From positions 1 through 62,956 of the forward strand of contig JAFQJH010000011.1 in assembly GCA_017415025.1 (NCBI GenBank): 62,956 bases of DNA, written 5' to 3'. This DNA comes from Clostridia bacterium (GTDB lineage Bacteria; Bacillota; Clostridia; Oscillospirales; Acutalibacteraceae). The translations under genes were made by a program, and so were the position numbers. The notes below the pieces were generated by a model. It worked only from the letters and a program-made list of their open reading frames with translations. It was not told the DNA's origin and did not search any database. This document shows positions 16,135-24,559 of the stretch, in pieces; position 1 is the first letter of the stretch; each line of letters opens with the position of its first letter.

Positions 16135-17898
16135 TTATCTTCCGATGCTTTCAACAAGCTCCATAAATGCTGTGATTGTAGCAGAGCCTGCCTTATTACC
16201 TGAAGCAACGATTTCTTCATTCTCACCTGCAAGAAGGCTCTTGAATTCGTTATCAGGAAGGATGTAACCTACCTGGTCATTCATAAGACCGAACACGATA
16301 AGCTTCTTGTCAGAGCCGACTACCTCCTGCATTGAGGGATAATCGAAGTCCTTACCTGTCCAGGAATCTGCGCCCTGAAGGCATCCGCCGTAAGCGATTG
16401 CAGCCTCAAGCTCACCCGGAACAAGTGCGATTACAAGGTCTGTGCCAAGCTCAAGATAGCCGATTTCGGTATAAATCTCTGCGTTGAAATCAAGATCATC
16501 AGTTGAAACAACTGTGTTTGAAATTGCGCCGAGCTTACCTGCAAAGAGGAGAATCTGATTTGTAACGGGAACACTGTACTGACCCATCTTGAAGTTAAGA
16601 AGAGGAGCAACCTCAACCTCTTCGCTTGCGTCCTCGATAAGACGTGTTGCAAGCTCCGTACCGTAAGCATTAATTCCTTCAATGCTTGTCAGACCCTCGG
16701 GAAGCTCAAGCGGGCTGTAATCAGAAGAGATTGCAAGCTCTGCACCGAGAACCACCATAAGGTTTGCATCCTCACGCTCGTTGATAACCTGCTCCATATA
16801 ATACGGATAGTCGCCCGTAACCTCTGTACCTGCGGCACCGTTACCTACGCAGTGAATCGGAGAGTTGACAATCCAGGTTTCTCTGCCGCCGTCTGCGGGA
16901 ACGAAACGGAACTTATGAAGGTCAGCATCAACAACATAAGGATCTCTCTTCTCACGGATAAGATCCTCAACATCAGTTGTTGAGTAGTAAAGCTTACCCT
17001 CTTCCATTGTGTTTACTGCTGTTTTGATAGCATCCTCTGTTACGTTGTAGAGGTTTTCCATAAATGCCTTGTTTCTGCCATCAAGAAGCTCAAAATCAGC
17101 ACCGAAAAGTCTGTTTGCGATATTAGCGGCAGGATTCGTGAATACCATTTTGAGAAGGTCGCCGTTCATACCGAAGGTGTCGATACAGCTATGCTGATGA
17201 AGAACGGAAATATTGATGCCGACGATGTCGTTAGCCTGAGCAAAATCTGCAAGCTGTGCACGGATACCTGCAACGTCTGTGTTAGAAAGGCCGAAGCCGT
17301 CAACAACCGCGATTACAATTTTGCCTCTGCCGCTGCCGTCATCAAGAGCAACGCAACGAACACGCTGATCGTCATAAACTGCTGTTGCAGTTTTTGCTGA
17401 CGGGAATGAAAGGCTACCGCCGACATAGTGCTTGCCGTCGAGCTCGTCGCCTGTCTGGATTGAGCCGCTGCCGTAGCCGATGCTCCATACTGCGTCGTTT
17501 GCGGGCTGAGCAAGATATTCATCCATACCGGGATAGAACTGATCGTTGACATAAGTATCCTTATCAGCAAAATCAACTGACGGAACAACAAGGTTGATAG
17601 TCTTAAGGATAACGTCAATAAGCACGTCTACGATACCGTAGAGGAACTTAAGAAGCATATCAACAAAATCGTCAGTCGAAGTAGGAAGACGGAAGTTGCT
17701 GAAATTGAGGTAGCCGAGAGTCTGCATAAGCGAACCCGCAAAAATAGGAGCAATTTCCATTACCTCTTCGGGAATCTGATCTGTGATATTGATTTCGGGA
17801 GCTGATGTTTCTTCCGCGAAGGCATCAACTGAAAAACCAACACTGCCGATTGTAAAAATCATTACAACCGAAAGAATGAGTGAAATTATTTTTTTCAT
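16135..17898 (-). CDS. Secreted neutral/alkaline ceramidase-like hydrolase
   Basis: 587 residues with GAAAGGTG before the ATG. A signal peptide is clear (MKKIISLILSVVMIFTIGSV, then DAFAEE). The core matches the neutral ceramidase N-terminal fold, with the expected zinc ligands in order: VLHQHSCIDTFG, SPIHCVGNGAAG, VPGELEAAIAYGG and NDQVGYILP (His, His, Glu, Tyr). That family hydrolyses the amide of ceramide, but many bacterial members have no known substrate. It is exported by Sec and lacks an obvious anchor. A second copy without a signal peptide lies at 30218-31648. Family good, substrate unknown. Confidence 0.75.
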   Translation of the reverse strand: MKKIISLILSVVMIFTIGSVGFSVDAFAEETSAPEINITDQIPEEVMEIAPIFAGSLMQTLGYLNFSNFRLPTSTDDFVDMLLKFLYGIVDVLIDVILKTINLVVPSVDFADKDTYVNDQFYPGMDEYLAQPANDAVWSIGYGSGSIQTGDELDGKHYVGGSLSFPSAKTATAVYDDQRVRCVALDDGSGRGKIVIAVVDGFGLSNTDVAGIRAQLADFAQANDIVGINISVLHQHSCIDTFGMNGDLLKMVFTNPAANIANRLFGADFELLDGRNKAFMENLYNVTEDAIKTAVNTMEEGKLYYSTTDVEDLIREKRDPYVVDADLHKFRFVPADGGRETWIVNSPIHCVGNGAAGTEVTGDYPYYMEQVINEREDANLMVVLGAELAISSDYSPLELPEGLTSIEGINAYGTELATRLIEDASEEVEVAPLLNFKMGQYSVPVTNQILLFAGKLGAISNTVVSTDDLDFNAEIYTEIGYLELGTDLVIALVPGELEAAIAYGGCLQGADSWTGKDFDYPSMQEVVGSDKKLIVFGLMNDQVGYILPDNEFKSLLAGENEEIVASGNKAGSATITAFMELVESIGR

Positions 17899-17933
17899 AA
17901 TCGCACACCTTTCATAATATTATTTACCGTAAT

Positions 17934-17962
17934 ATTTTATCATATTTTTAAAAATTTTACAA
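17934..17962 (-). promoter_or_regulatory. Promoter of the secreted ceramidase-like gene
   Basis: TTGTAA, a 17-base spacer and TAAAAT on the minus strand, about 35 bases before the start codon. Confidence 0.55.
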
Positions 17963-18010
17963 CATTATTCCTCTTGTGAATAATCACCGAAATGGAGGCA
18001 CAGTTTTTGT

Positions 18011-18295
18011 ATGAGTTGCTGTATTGCTGAATTAAGAAACAAGGAAGTTATCTGCAAATCGAACGGTGCGAAACTCGGAAACGTTGACGACGTTGAAATC
18101 GACATTGAATGCGGAAAGCTGGTATCAATCGTGATTTACGGCAAAAGCCGTATGATGGGCTTCTGGGGCAAGTGCGAGGATCTTGTTATCCCGTGGTGCG
18201 ACATTGACGTTATCGGCGAGGATACAATTCTCGTCAACTGCACCTGTCCGAAGCCCTGCCCTCCCCAACAGCAACAACGAGGAAGATGGATATGA
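18011..18295 (+). CDS. YlmC/YmxH-family sporulation protein (PRC-barrel)
   Basis: 94 residues from the ATG at 18011; the TGGAGG site is rather far (about 14 bases) but no other in-frame start fits better. The PRC-barrel core reads IAELRNKEVICKSNGAKLG, then VDDVEIDIECGKLVSIVIYG and EDLVIPWCDIDVIGEDTILV. YlmC/YmxH proteins occur in spore formers and are small PRC-barrel proteins of poorly known role. The tail is Cys/Pro/Gln-rich (CTCPKPCPPQQQQ), which is variable in the family. The gene is single, flanked by a shared terminator. Confidence 0.85.
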   Translation: MSCCIAELRNKEVICKSNGAKLGNVDDVEIDIECGKLVSIVIYGKSRMMGFWGKCEDLVIPWCDIDVIGEDTILVNCTCPKPCPPQQQQRGRWI

Positions 18296-18300
18296 AAGCA

Positions 18301-18326
18301 GAAAGCCCCGATTGAACGGGGCTTTC
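18301..18326. terminator. Bidirectional terminator between YlmC-like and isomerase genes
   Basis: Stem GAAAGCCCCG / CGGGGCTTTC with a six-base loop, between convergent genes, with a weak T-rich tail. Confidence 0.75.
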
Positions 18327-18330
18327 ACTT

Positions 18331-19179
18331 TTATCTTTTGGAATTGAACAATTCTCTGAACTTCACCGCGCGCTCATAGGCAAGGTTTACATATTCAGAA
18401 TCGGTTAAGCTTTTATAAATATCATTTTCAGTTCGGTTCGGTCTGCCCTTCGAGATTACTTCAAAGGAAAGTGTGCCGTCATAGCCGCATTTGTGCATAC
18501 GCTCTGCAATCCTTTCCCAATCCGCAATGCCGTCAAAGGGTAAAAGATGCGCATCGTCAAGGAAGGTAAGCTCTTCTCCCGTCATTCCGACGTTGTCGTT
18601 AAGATGAGTAACCATAAGACGTTTGCCGAATCTGCCGAGCATATCGTTGCCGTGGTTGTAGCACAGCTCATGACCTGAGTCGAAGCAGAAGCCGACATCC
18701 GGAACATCGCCGAAGCGCTCAAGAATTGCCTCAAGATACTCCTCACCCTCCGTATTTTCAAAAGCAAGGCTGACACCCTTTTGAACGGCATAATTGACTA
18801 CGGGCTCAAGCCTGCGAAGTCCGAGCTCGGTCGGATTATGGTTATCCATACCGATGATTGCGTGGATAACCGCATATTTGACACCGAATGTATGGCAATC
18901 ATCAATCGTGCCGTAAAGATCTTTAAGCATAATCTCGGCAAGGTCGCCGCCTTCATCGTGAAAGATATCGTCCATTCCGTAAAAAGGTGCGTGGATATAT
19001 TCGCAGGAAAGTCCGAGACGGTTACCCTCTCCGATAAGCTCGCGTGCAAGGTCGGATGTACCGTGTCTCTCACGGTCAAAGGCGAAGGCATCAAAGCCTG
19101 CATTTTTCAAGAGAATGAGCTGTTCTTTTAATGAAGCCTCCAACTGCATACCGAGAGAAAGACAAAGCTTGTTGCTCAT
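18331..19179 (-). CDS. Sugar phosphate isomerase/epimerase-like TIM barrel
   Basis: 282 residues of the xylose isomerase-like / AP endonuclease 2 fold. Visible metal-site strands are VKYAVIHAIIG, VSLAFENTEGEEY, VGFCFDSGHELCY, MVTHLNDNVG and GTLSFEVISKG, giving the Glu/Asp/His set of the family. It should isomerise a sugar or sugar acid in the cytosol. Its start is only three bases after the stop of the alpha-L-rhamnosidase gene, so rhamnose-containing oligosaccharide use is a reasonable guess. The exact substrate cannot be told. Confidence 0.85.
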   Translation of the reverse strand: MSNKLCLSLGMQLEASLKEQLILLKNAGFDAFAFDRERHGTSDLARELIGEGNRLGLSCEYIHAPFYGMDDIFHDEGGDLAEIMLKDLYGTIDDCHTFGVKYAVIHAIIGMDNHNPTELGLRRLEPVVNYAVQKGVSLAFENTEGEEYLEAILERFGDVPDVGFCFDSGHELCYNHGNDMLGRFGKRLMVTHLNDNVGMTGEELTFLDDAHLLPFDGIADWERIAERMHKCGYDGTLSFEVISKGRPNRTENDIYKSLTDSEYVNLAYERAVKFRELFNSKR

Positions 19180-19182
19180 ATT

Positions 19183-21654
19183 TTACACTTCCTCAAAAAC
19201 ATAGCTGCCTGCGCCAAGCTTGATTATTGCGCAGTTGTTCTCTTTTTCAAACTCGTCCATATTATGCTCAACACCGTTGATGACAACCTTATCAGCAAAT
19301 ACGGGAAGAAGAAGCTTTGCGGACGAGCCTTCGGGAACCGTACACTCATAGACGAAGCTTTCATCATTGCTCCAGCTACTCTCGATAAGTCCCGCAACCG
19401 AATCATAGGATGCACGCACCCACTTCATTCTCTGCTGACCGTCGGGAAGCTCATCGGCAGTTCTTGTATCAACACGCGGCTGAAGAAGAATGTTTTTGAA
19501 GGCAATACCGTCAGTTTCAATACCTGCCATATAGCGGTACATCCATTCCATAACGGAGCCGTAAGCATAGTGGTTAAAGGAGTTCATACCGACGTCGCCG
19601 AAGCCGTTTTCAAGCGTATAGGAATTCCAACGTTCCCAGATTGTTGTCGCGCCCTGATCAACACTGTAAAGCCACGACGGCTCATTTCTCTGCATAAGAA
19701 GCGTGTAGGCAAGGTTATCCTCACCCATTTTTGAAAGCGCAAGGCAGAGGTTATACGTGCCGACAAAGCCCGTTGAAAGACGGTTGCCGTTTTCCTTGAT
19801 TTTTTCCACAAGACGGTCAGATGCTTTTTTCAGATAGTCGCCGCTGATAAGATCAAATGCGATTGCAATAACATAATCCGTCTGCGTATCGCCGATAAGC
19901 TCGCCATCCTTCATAAAGTTATTCTCAAAATGCTTGTGTGCTTCCTTGCGGAGTGTCCTGTAATGCTCGGCACGCTCGGGCTTTCCGAGCTCGTCACTCA
20001 TAAATATCATCATATCAAGGTCGTGCACAAGGAAGGCAGATGAAAGATATTCATTCTTGCAGAAATCATAAGCAAGCCAATCACCGTAACGCGGAATCGG
20101 ACCTTCAAAGCCGTATTTTTCGATAAGATTTGCAATATAGCTTTCCATTGAAGCGTAATGCTCCGCAATAAAATCCTTGTCGCCGTAGAGCTTGTAGAGA
20201 TTATAGGGAATGATAATACCTGCATCACCCCAGGCTGTTGCGTTATCACTGCGGCAGTACAAAACCCTTGGCGCGACATCGCCGTAAGCACCGTCAATCT
20301 GACCGTCACGCATATCCTGCATCCACTTCTTGAAGAAGCCGCTGACATCTGCATTATATGCAGCCGTCACACTGAACGCCTGAGCATCGCCCGTCCAGCC
20401 GAGTCTTTCGTCACGCTGAGGGCAATCCGTAGGAATGCTCAGATAGTTACTGCGCTGTCCCCAGACAGTATTTGAAATAAGCTTATTTACAAGCTCATCG
20501 GAGGTTTCCATACAACCGATTTCTTTTGTATCGGAGCCGACAACCTCAGCTCTGAAGGAAGTAATTTCAATATCTCCGTCCGCTGAAATCTCAACAAAAC
20601 GGAAGCCGAAGAACGTGAACGTCGGGCGGTAGCACTCTTCTTCCTTACCCGAAAGAACATAGTGGCTCTTGCCCTTTGCAGTACGGAAATTAACAGTATA
20701 AATACTGCCCTTTGCACCGTCGTTACCGCGCTCAATATCGCCCGAATCGTTAAGGAATTCAGCATAGCGTACCTTGACTGCAGTACCTTCCGTTCCCTTT
20801 AATTTAAGGTTGACCCAACCGACAATTTCCTGTGTCAGGTCAATAACGAGCTTTTGTCCCGCCTTAAGAGCTACGGGAAGCTTTTCGGGCTCGGAGATAA
20901 CATCAATTTCGCCGAACTTTGTGCCGTTATCCTTTGTATTTTCATATACTGTCATTTTCTCCGCACCGAAGCCGAGACCGTCACGAACGCGGACTGTCGG
21001 GCCGACAAAAGGAGTTACCTCGCCTTCGAAATAATCGCAGATTTCAGCGCTCTTCCACTCTGAAACATCATAGCTGACGGTTGAGATTTCCTCATAGCTG
21101 TCAAATCTGCCGTCGCGGTATTCGCCGTCCCAGATATCTGCGGTGCGAATCTGACCGCCGCACAGAGCCTTCCAGCTTTCATCGGTTACTGCAACCTTTT
21201 CTCCGTCAGCGGTAATACAAGCCATAACTGCAGGCTGATGCTTACCGTAATAGCCGCCTGAGATTCTGCCCTGATACCAACCGGGTGCACCGACAAGCAG
21301 GATGCGGTTCAAGCCGTTCACAGTGTACTCCGTGATATCGTATTCATAATAAAGAGTACGCTTATTATAATTTGTCCAGCCCGGCTTGAGCTCGTCGTTG
21401 CCGACACGCTTGCCGTTGACAAAGATATCTATACAGCCGAGTGCAGTGAAGGAAAGCTTTACCGAATGGGGATTTTCAAGATTGAAATCCGTTACAAACA
21501 TCGGCATACCGTCATCACAACGAACATCGGAAAACTGATAGCGCACCTTGCCCTCTTCATTCGCCCAGGGGGAATTTTCAAAATCCGCATAAGGCTTCAT
21601 ATCGGTTTTGATGAGCTTTGCATTATTCCAATAAACTGAATCATACTTAAACAT
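19183..21654 (-). CDS. Alpha-L-rhamnosidase (GH78)
   Basis: 823 residues from the ATG at 21654, which follows AAGGAG. The N-terminal beta-domains recognise sugar (FVTDFNLENPHSVKLSFTAL). The (alpha/alpha)6 barrel has the GH78 signature STDCPQRDERLGWTGDAQAF-type sequence (at IPTDCPQRDERLGWTGDAQA) with its acidic catalytic residues, and the downstream GATTIWERWNS glutamate. A C-terminal beta-sandwich follows. No signal peptide is present, so it acts on imported rhamnosides. It is followed immediately by the isomerase and preceded by a Gfo/Idh/MocA gene. A terminator-like hairpin sits between it and the latter. Confidence 0.9.
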   Translation of the reverse strand: MFKYDSVYWNNAKLIKTDMKPYADFENSPWANEEGKVRYQFSDVRCDDGMPMFVTDFNLENPHSVKLSFTALGCIDIFVNGKRVGNDELKPGWTNYNKRTLYYEYDITEYTVNGLNRILLVGAPGWYQGRISGGYYGKHQPAVMACITADGEKVAVTDESWKALCGGQIRTADIWDGEYRDGRFDSYEEISTVSYDVSEWKSAEICDYFEGEVTPFVGPTVRVRDGLGFGAEKMTVYENTKDNGTKFGEIDVISEPEKLPVALKAGQKLVIDLTQEIVGWVNLKLKGTEGTAVKVRYAEFLNDSGDIERGNDGAKGSIYTVNFRTAKGKSHYVLSGKEEECYRPTFTFFGFRFVEISADGDIEITSFRAEVVGSDTKEIGCMETSDELVNKLISNTVWGQRSNYLSIPTDCPQRDERLGWTGDAQAFSVTAAYNADVSGFFKKWMQDMRDGQIDGAYGDVAPRVLYCRSDNATAWGDAGIIIPYNLYKLYGDKDFIAEHYASMESYIANLIEKYGFEGPIPRYGDWLAYDFCKNEYLSSAFLVHDLDMMIFMSDELGKPERAEHYRTLRKEAHKHFENNFMKDGELIGDTQTDYVIAIAFDLISGDYLKKASDRLVEKIKENGNRLSTGFVGTYNLCLALSKMGEDNLAYTLLMQRNEPSWLYSVDQGATTIWERWNSYTLENGFGDVGMNSFNHYAYGSVMEWMYRYMAGIETDGIAFKNILLQPRVDTRTADELPDGQQRMKWVRASYDSVAGLIESSWSNDESFVYECTVPEGSSAKLLLPVFADKVVINGVEHNMDEFEKENNCAIIKLGAGSYVFEEV

Positions 21655-21683
21655 AAAAAGAACTCCTTGCATTTATTATAAAA

Positions 21684-21721
21684 GGTCAGACTTAATCTCT
21701 GATATAGAATTAAGTCTGACC
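21684..21721 (-). terminator. Hairpin between the Gfo/Idh/MocA and rhamnosidase genes
   Basis: Perfect 13-base stem (GGTCAGACTTAAT against ATTAAGTCTGACC) followed on the minus strand by TTTTATAAT. It ends just ahead of the rhamnosidase ribosome site. It may end the upstream transcript or reduce read-through into rhamnosidase. Confidence 0.65.
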
Positions 21722-21746
21722 TCACTTTTAAACCTTATTTCAACAA

Positions 21747-22835
21747 TTAATCAAAATATACAGGCTTTCCTGTCTTTGCCGATTCATAGATTGCTTCAAG
21801 AATCTGCGTTACAACGAGGGACTGCTCGGGTTTTGTCGGAACCTCGGTATCGTTGATAATTGCCTGATAGAAGCCGTTTGCCTCAAGCACCTCGGGGTCT
21901 GTCGAATCGCCGTCATAGAATGCAACACCGCCGCAGTCGAAGTTCGGAGTTTCGATAACCTGTCTGCCGTTCTTGACGTAATTAAGTCTGAGGTCTACCT
22001 CACCCATAGTATCTGCTCCGCCCTTATCACCGCAGAGCATAACGGTTGCTTCCATAGGATCTGCAATATTGAGCGCCCAGCTTGATTCAACGGAAACGGT
22101 TGCGCCGTTTTTCATAACGACAAAGCCGAAGGCTGAATCCTCAACGGTGAACTTTTCAGTATCCCAGTCACCCCAGGCGTTGCCTGTGCCAACCTGCTTG
22201 CCGAGCTTCTGATAGGATGTGCCGACAACCATCTTCGGCTCGTGGTTATTCATAAGCCAGAGCGTAAGGTCGAGCGCGTGGGTGCCGATATCGATAAGCG
22301 GTCCGCCGCCCTGCTCATACTCATTGAGGAATACACCCCAGGTAGGAACAGCACGTCTGCGAAGAGCGATTGCTCTGCCGTAGTAGATGTCGCCGAGCTC
22401 GCCGTCCTCACAAGCCTTTTTAAGGTAGAGATATTCGTCTCTCCAACGGCTCTGATAGCCGATTGTAAGCTTTTTGCCCGTTCTCTGTGATGCTTCAAGC
22501 ATAGCCTTTGCCTCGGCATAGGTTTTTGCCATCGGCTTTTCGCACATTACGTGCTTGCCTGCTTCAAGAGCATCAATTGTGATGAAGCTGTGTGAACGGT
22601 TAGGAGTAAGAACGTGGACAACCTCGATTGACTCGTCCTTAAGAAGCTCCTTGTAGTCCTCATAGATTGCAACCTCACCGAGGTTATGCTTATCTCTTGT
22701 TTCATAAGCGCGCTCAACGATAATATCGCAGAGTGCGACGATTTCAACATAATCAAGATTTTTGAGAGCATTCATATGCTTGCCGTTGCAGATACCGCCG
22801 CAGCCGATGATACCTACTTTAACTTTTCTTTCCAT
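21747..22835 (-). CDS. Gfo/Idh/MocA-family oxidoreductase
   Basis: 362 residues; ATG at 22835 follows GGCGG at nine bases (a GTG three codons upstream is less likely). The Rossmann fold opens with KVGIIGCGGICNGKHM, then VHVLTPNRSH and the family motif HVMCEKPMAKTYAEAKAM. The C-terminal alpha/beta domain contains GGGPLIDIGTHALDLTLWLM with the catalytic Asp/His. These enzymes oxidise or reduce sugars or cyclitols with NAD(P). The gene begins 26 bases after the secreted PHP gene and precedes rhamnosidase and isomerase, which suggests a shared sugar pathway. Confidence 0.9.
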   Translation of the reverse strand: MERKVKVGIIGCGGICNGKHMNALKNLDYVEIVALCDIIVERAYETRDKHNLGEVAIYEDYKELLKDESIEVVHVLTPNRSHSFITIDALEAGKHVMCEKPMAKTYAEAKAMLEASQRTGKKLTIGYQSRWRDEYLYLKKACEDGELGDIYYGRAIALRRRAVPTWGVFLNEYEQGGGPLIDIGTHALDLTLWLMNNHEPKMVVGTSYQKLGKQVGTGNAWGDWDTEKFTVEDSAFGFVVMKNGATVSVESSWALNIADPMEATVMLCGDKGGADTMGEVDLRLNYVKNGRQVIETPNFDCGGVAFYDGDSTDPEVLEANGFYQAIINDTEVPTKPEQSLVVTQILEAIYESAKTGKPVYFD

Positions 22836-22861
22836 AATTTGCACCGCCTGAAAATCAATTA

Positions 22862-24367
22862 TTATTTAAGGAAAAGATTGCCCAAAGCAATAATGCCTGT
22901 AAATCTGAGAACAAAAGCAAGAAGCTTTACGATTGTGTCACAGATAAGAGTTGCGGGTAAGCCGAGGTCAATAAAGAATGTGTCCTCTGCCTCAGGTGCA
23001 CCGTCATACTCAAGAGTGAATGCCTGAGTATAGATAACGCCGCCCTCACCGATAACCTCTGCTCTGACGTAAGAGCCGATTTTATCTGAATAGTCATCAA
23101 GGTCGATTGTGTTGCCTGTTGCGATGAACTCGCCGTCAGCAATCCAATGAACGAGATATGCATCCTTTGTACCGAGTGTGATTGTATCCTCTGCATCATC
23201 AACAGCAACGCTTGTTACCTTGGGAACAACTGCATTCTGATCAAATTCGAATCTTGTATCCTGACCGCCGTTCTGCTCCTCTTCAACGATTGTTTCGTAA
23301 GTCTGCTGAAGCTTTGCAGCAAATTCGGGAGCAATGCCTGCCGCTGCAAGCTCCGCCGCCCAAGCCTTTACCTCTTCACGGCTGCCCATATAATAGCTTG
23401 CGGAGAAGAATGCACCGTCTTCCATACAGGTTTTCAAAGCATCTGTTGTAAGCTCGGGCATACACATCCACGTATAGCCTGAATTTACAATATCGGGGTT
23501 ATGAGCATCTGACGTTGCGATACCGAACACGTTTCTGCCGTGAGGAACAACCTTCTGAAGAAGGATATCCCAGAGCTTTCTGTCAAAGCGTGTTCTGCCG
23601 TCGCCCTTACTGTTAATATCAATACCGATGCAGGAATCGTACTTGAGAAGAAGGTTTGCAAACTTATTGATAACGTACTTGTAGTGGATGTTATCAAGGT
23701 CATAGGCATCCTCGTAGCACTCTTCATCCCTTGCGTTTGAATACTCACCCGGATGATTGATAACAGAAAGTCCGCCGAGCTTATCAATCTTTCTGATAGG
23801 AGTTGCATAATCGCTTGTACCGCCGACAACATCGTTACCGTAATCAGCAAACCAGGTGTTTACGTGTGCATTATTAAAGGATGTGGGATTCTGCTCATTA
23901 GCATAAGGAACGCGCATCATAGTGTGAAGTGCGTTGCCGTTTTCGTCATACTGCTTGTAGAAATCGTCAGCATAGGTATAAGCCGCACCTGCATCCGTTG
24001 TGCCCGAAGCCTGAAGAGGATCAATGGGGCGATTGCCTTCCTTAATGGAGAGGACAACACGGATTGTTTCAGCCTCGGTATCCTTATCCCAGCCGTAGTC
24101 AACCGTGCCGTGGTCGGAGAGAGCCATAATATCGAAGCCGAGTTCGTAGTGTCTTTCCACCTGCTGTCTGATTGTCTGATCACCGTCAGAAACAGTTGAA
24201 TGGCAGTGAAGATCCGCCTTATACTGATTGGTTGTTGACCAGTCAACGTTTGCGTAAGTGTTGTTGATTTTGTAGTCAACGTCACCTGCCGCATAAGCAC
24301 CGACTGCAGTGCCCGTTGCAAGCATTACCATTGCAAGCATTACTGCAAAAATTTTCTTCAATTTCAT
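22862..24367 (-). CDS. Secreted PHP-domain phosphoesterase-like protein
   Basis: 501 residues from the ATG at 24367 (ACGGAGGTAATACTA ahead of it). It has a signal peptide (IFAVMLAMVMLATGTAVGAY, then AAG). The PHP domain follows with metal ligands ADLHCHSTVSDGDQT, IMALSDHGTVDYGW, GLSVINHPGEYS, GIDINSKGDG and IATSDAHN. A C-terminal helix (LICDTIVKLLAFVLRFTGII) could anchor it in the membrane. PHP proteins hydrolyse phosphoesters at metal centres; an exported one may act on extracellular substrates, but which is unknown. A second, cytosolic PHP protein is at 29494. Confidence 0.8.
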   Translation of the reverse strand: MKLKKIFAVMLAMVMLATGTAVGAYAAGDVDYKINNTYANVDWSTTNQYKADLHCHSTVSDGDQTIRQQVERHYELGFDIMALSDHGTVDYGWDKDTEAETIRVVLSIKEGNRPIDPLQASGTTDAGAAYTYADDFYKQYDENGNALHTMMRVPYANEQNPTSFNNAHVNTWFADYGNDVVGGTSDYATPIRKIDKLGGLSVINHPGEYSNARDEECYEDAYDLDNIHYKYVINKFANLLLKYDSCIGIDINSKGDGRTRFDRKLWDILLQKVVPHGRNVFGIATSDAHNPDIVNSGYTWMCMPELTTDALKTCMEDGAFFSASYYMGSREEVKAWAAELAAAGIAPEFAAKLQQTYETIVEEEQNGGQDTRFEFDQNAVVPKVTSVAVDDAEDTITLGTKDAYLVHWIADGEFIATGNTIDLDDYSDKIGSYVRAEVIGEGGVIYTQAFTLEYDGAPEAEDTFFIDLGLPATLICDTIVKLLAFVLRFTGIIALGNLFLK

Positions 24368-24402
24368 TAGTATTACCTCCGTAAATACAAATTTACAGGA
24401 TA

Positions 24403-24431
24403 ATTTTAGCACAAAGAAGTGCCCATTTCCA
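24403..24431 (-). promoter_or_regulatory. Possible promoter of the secreted PHP gene
   Basis: TGGAAA, a 17-base spacer and an extended TAAAAT -10 (TGC ahead of it) on the minus strand, just upstream of the ribosome site. The same TTGTGCTAAAAT string occurs in the promoter at 26082. Confidence 0.45.
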
Positions 24432-24509
24432 GCAAAATTAAGGCTGTTTTTGAATTTTATCACATTGCACTAAATATAGGGTTTAAATTCATAATATTGA
24501 ACAAAGAAA

Positions 24510-24541
24510 CGCAGAAGCAAAGACTCACCCTTGCTTCTGCG
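24510..24541 (-). terminator. Intrinsic terminator after the secreted lipase-like gene
   Basis: Stem CGCAGAAGCAA against TTGCTTCTGCG with a ten-base loop, followed by TTTCTTTGTT on the minus strand. Confidence 0.75.
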
Positions 24542-24559
24542 CCGTATATATTTATTGAA

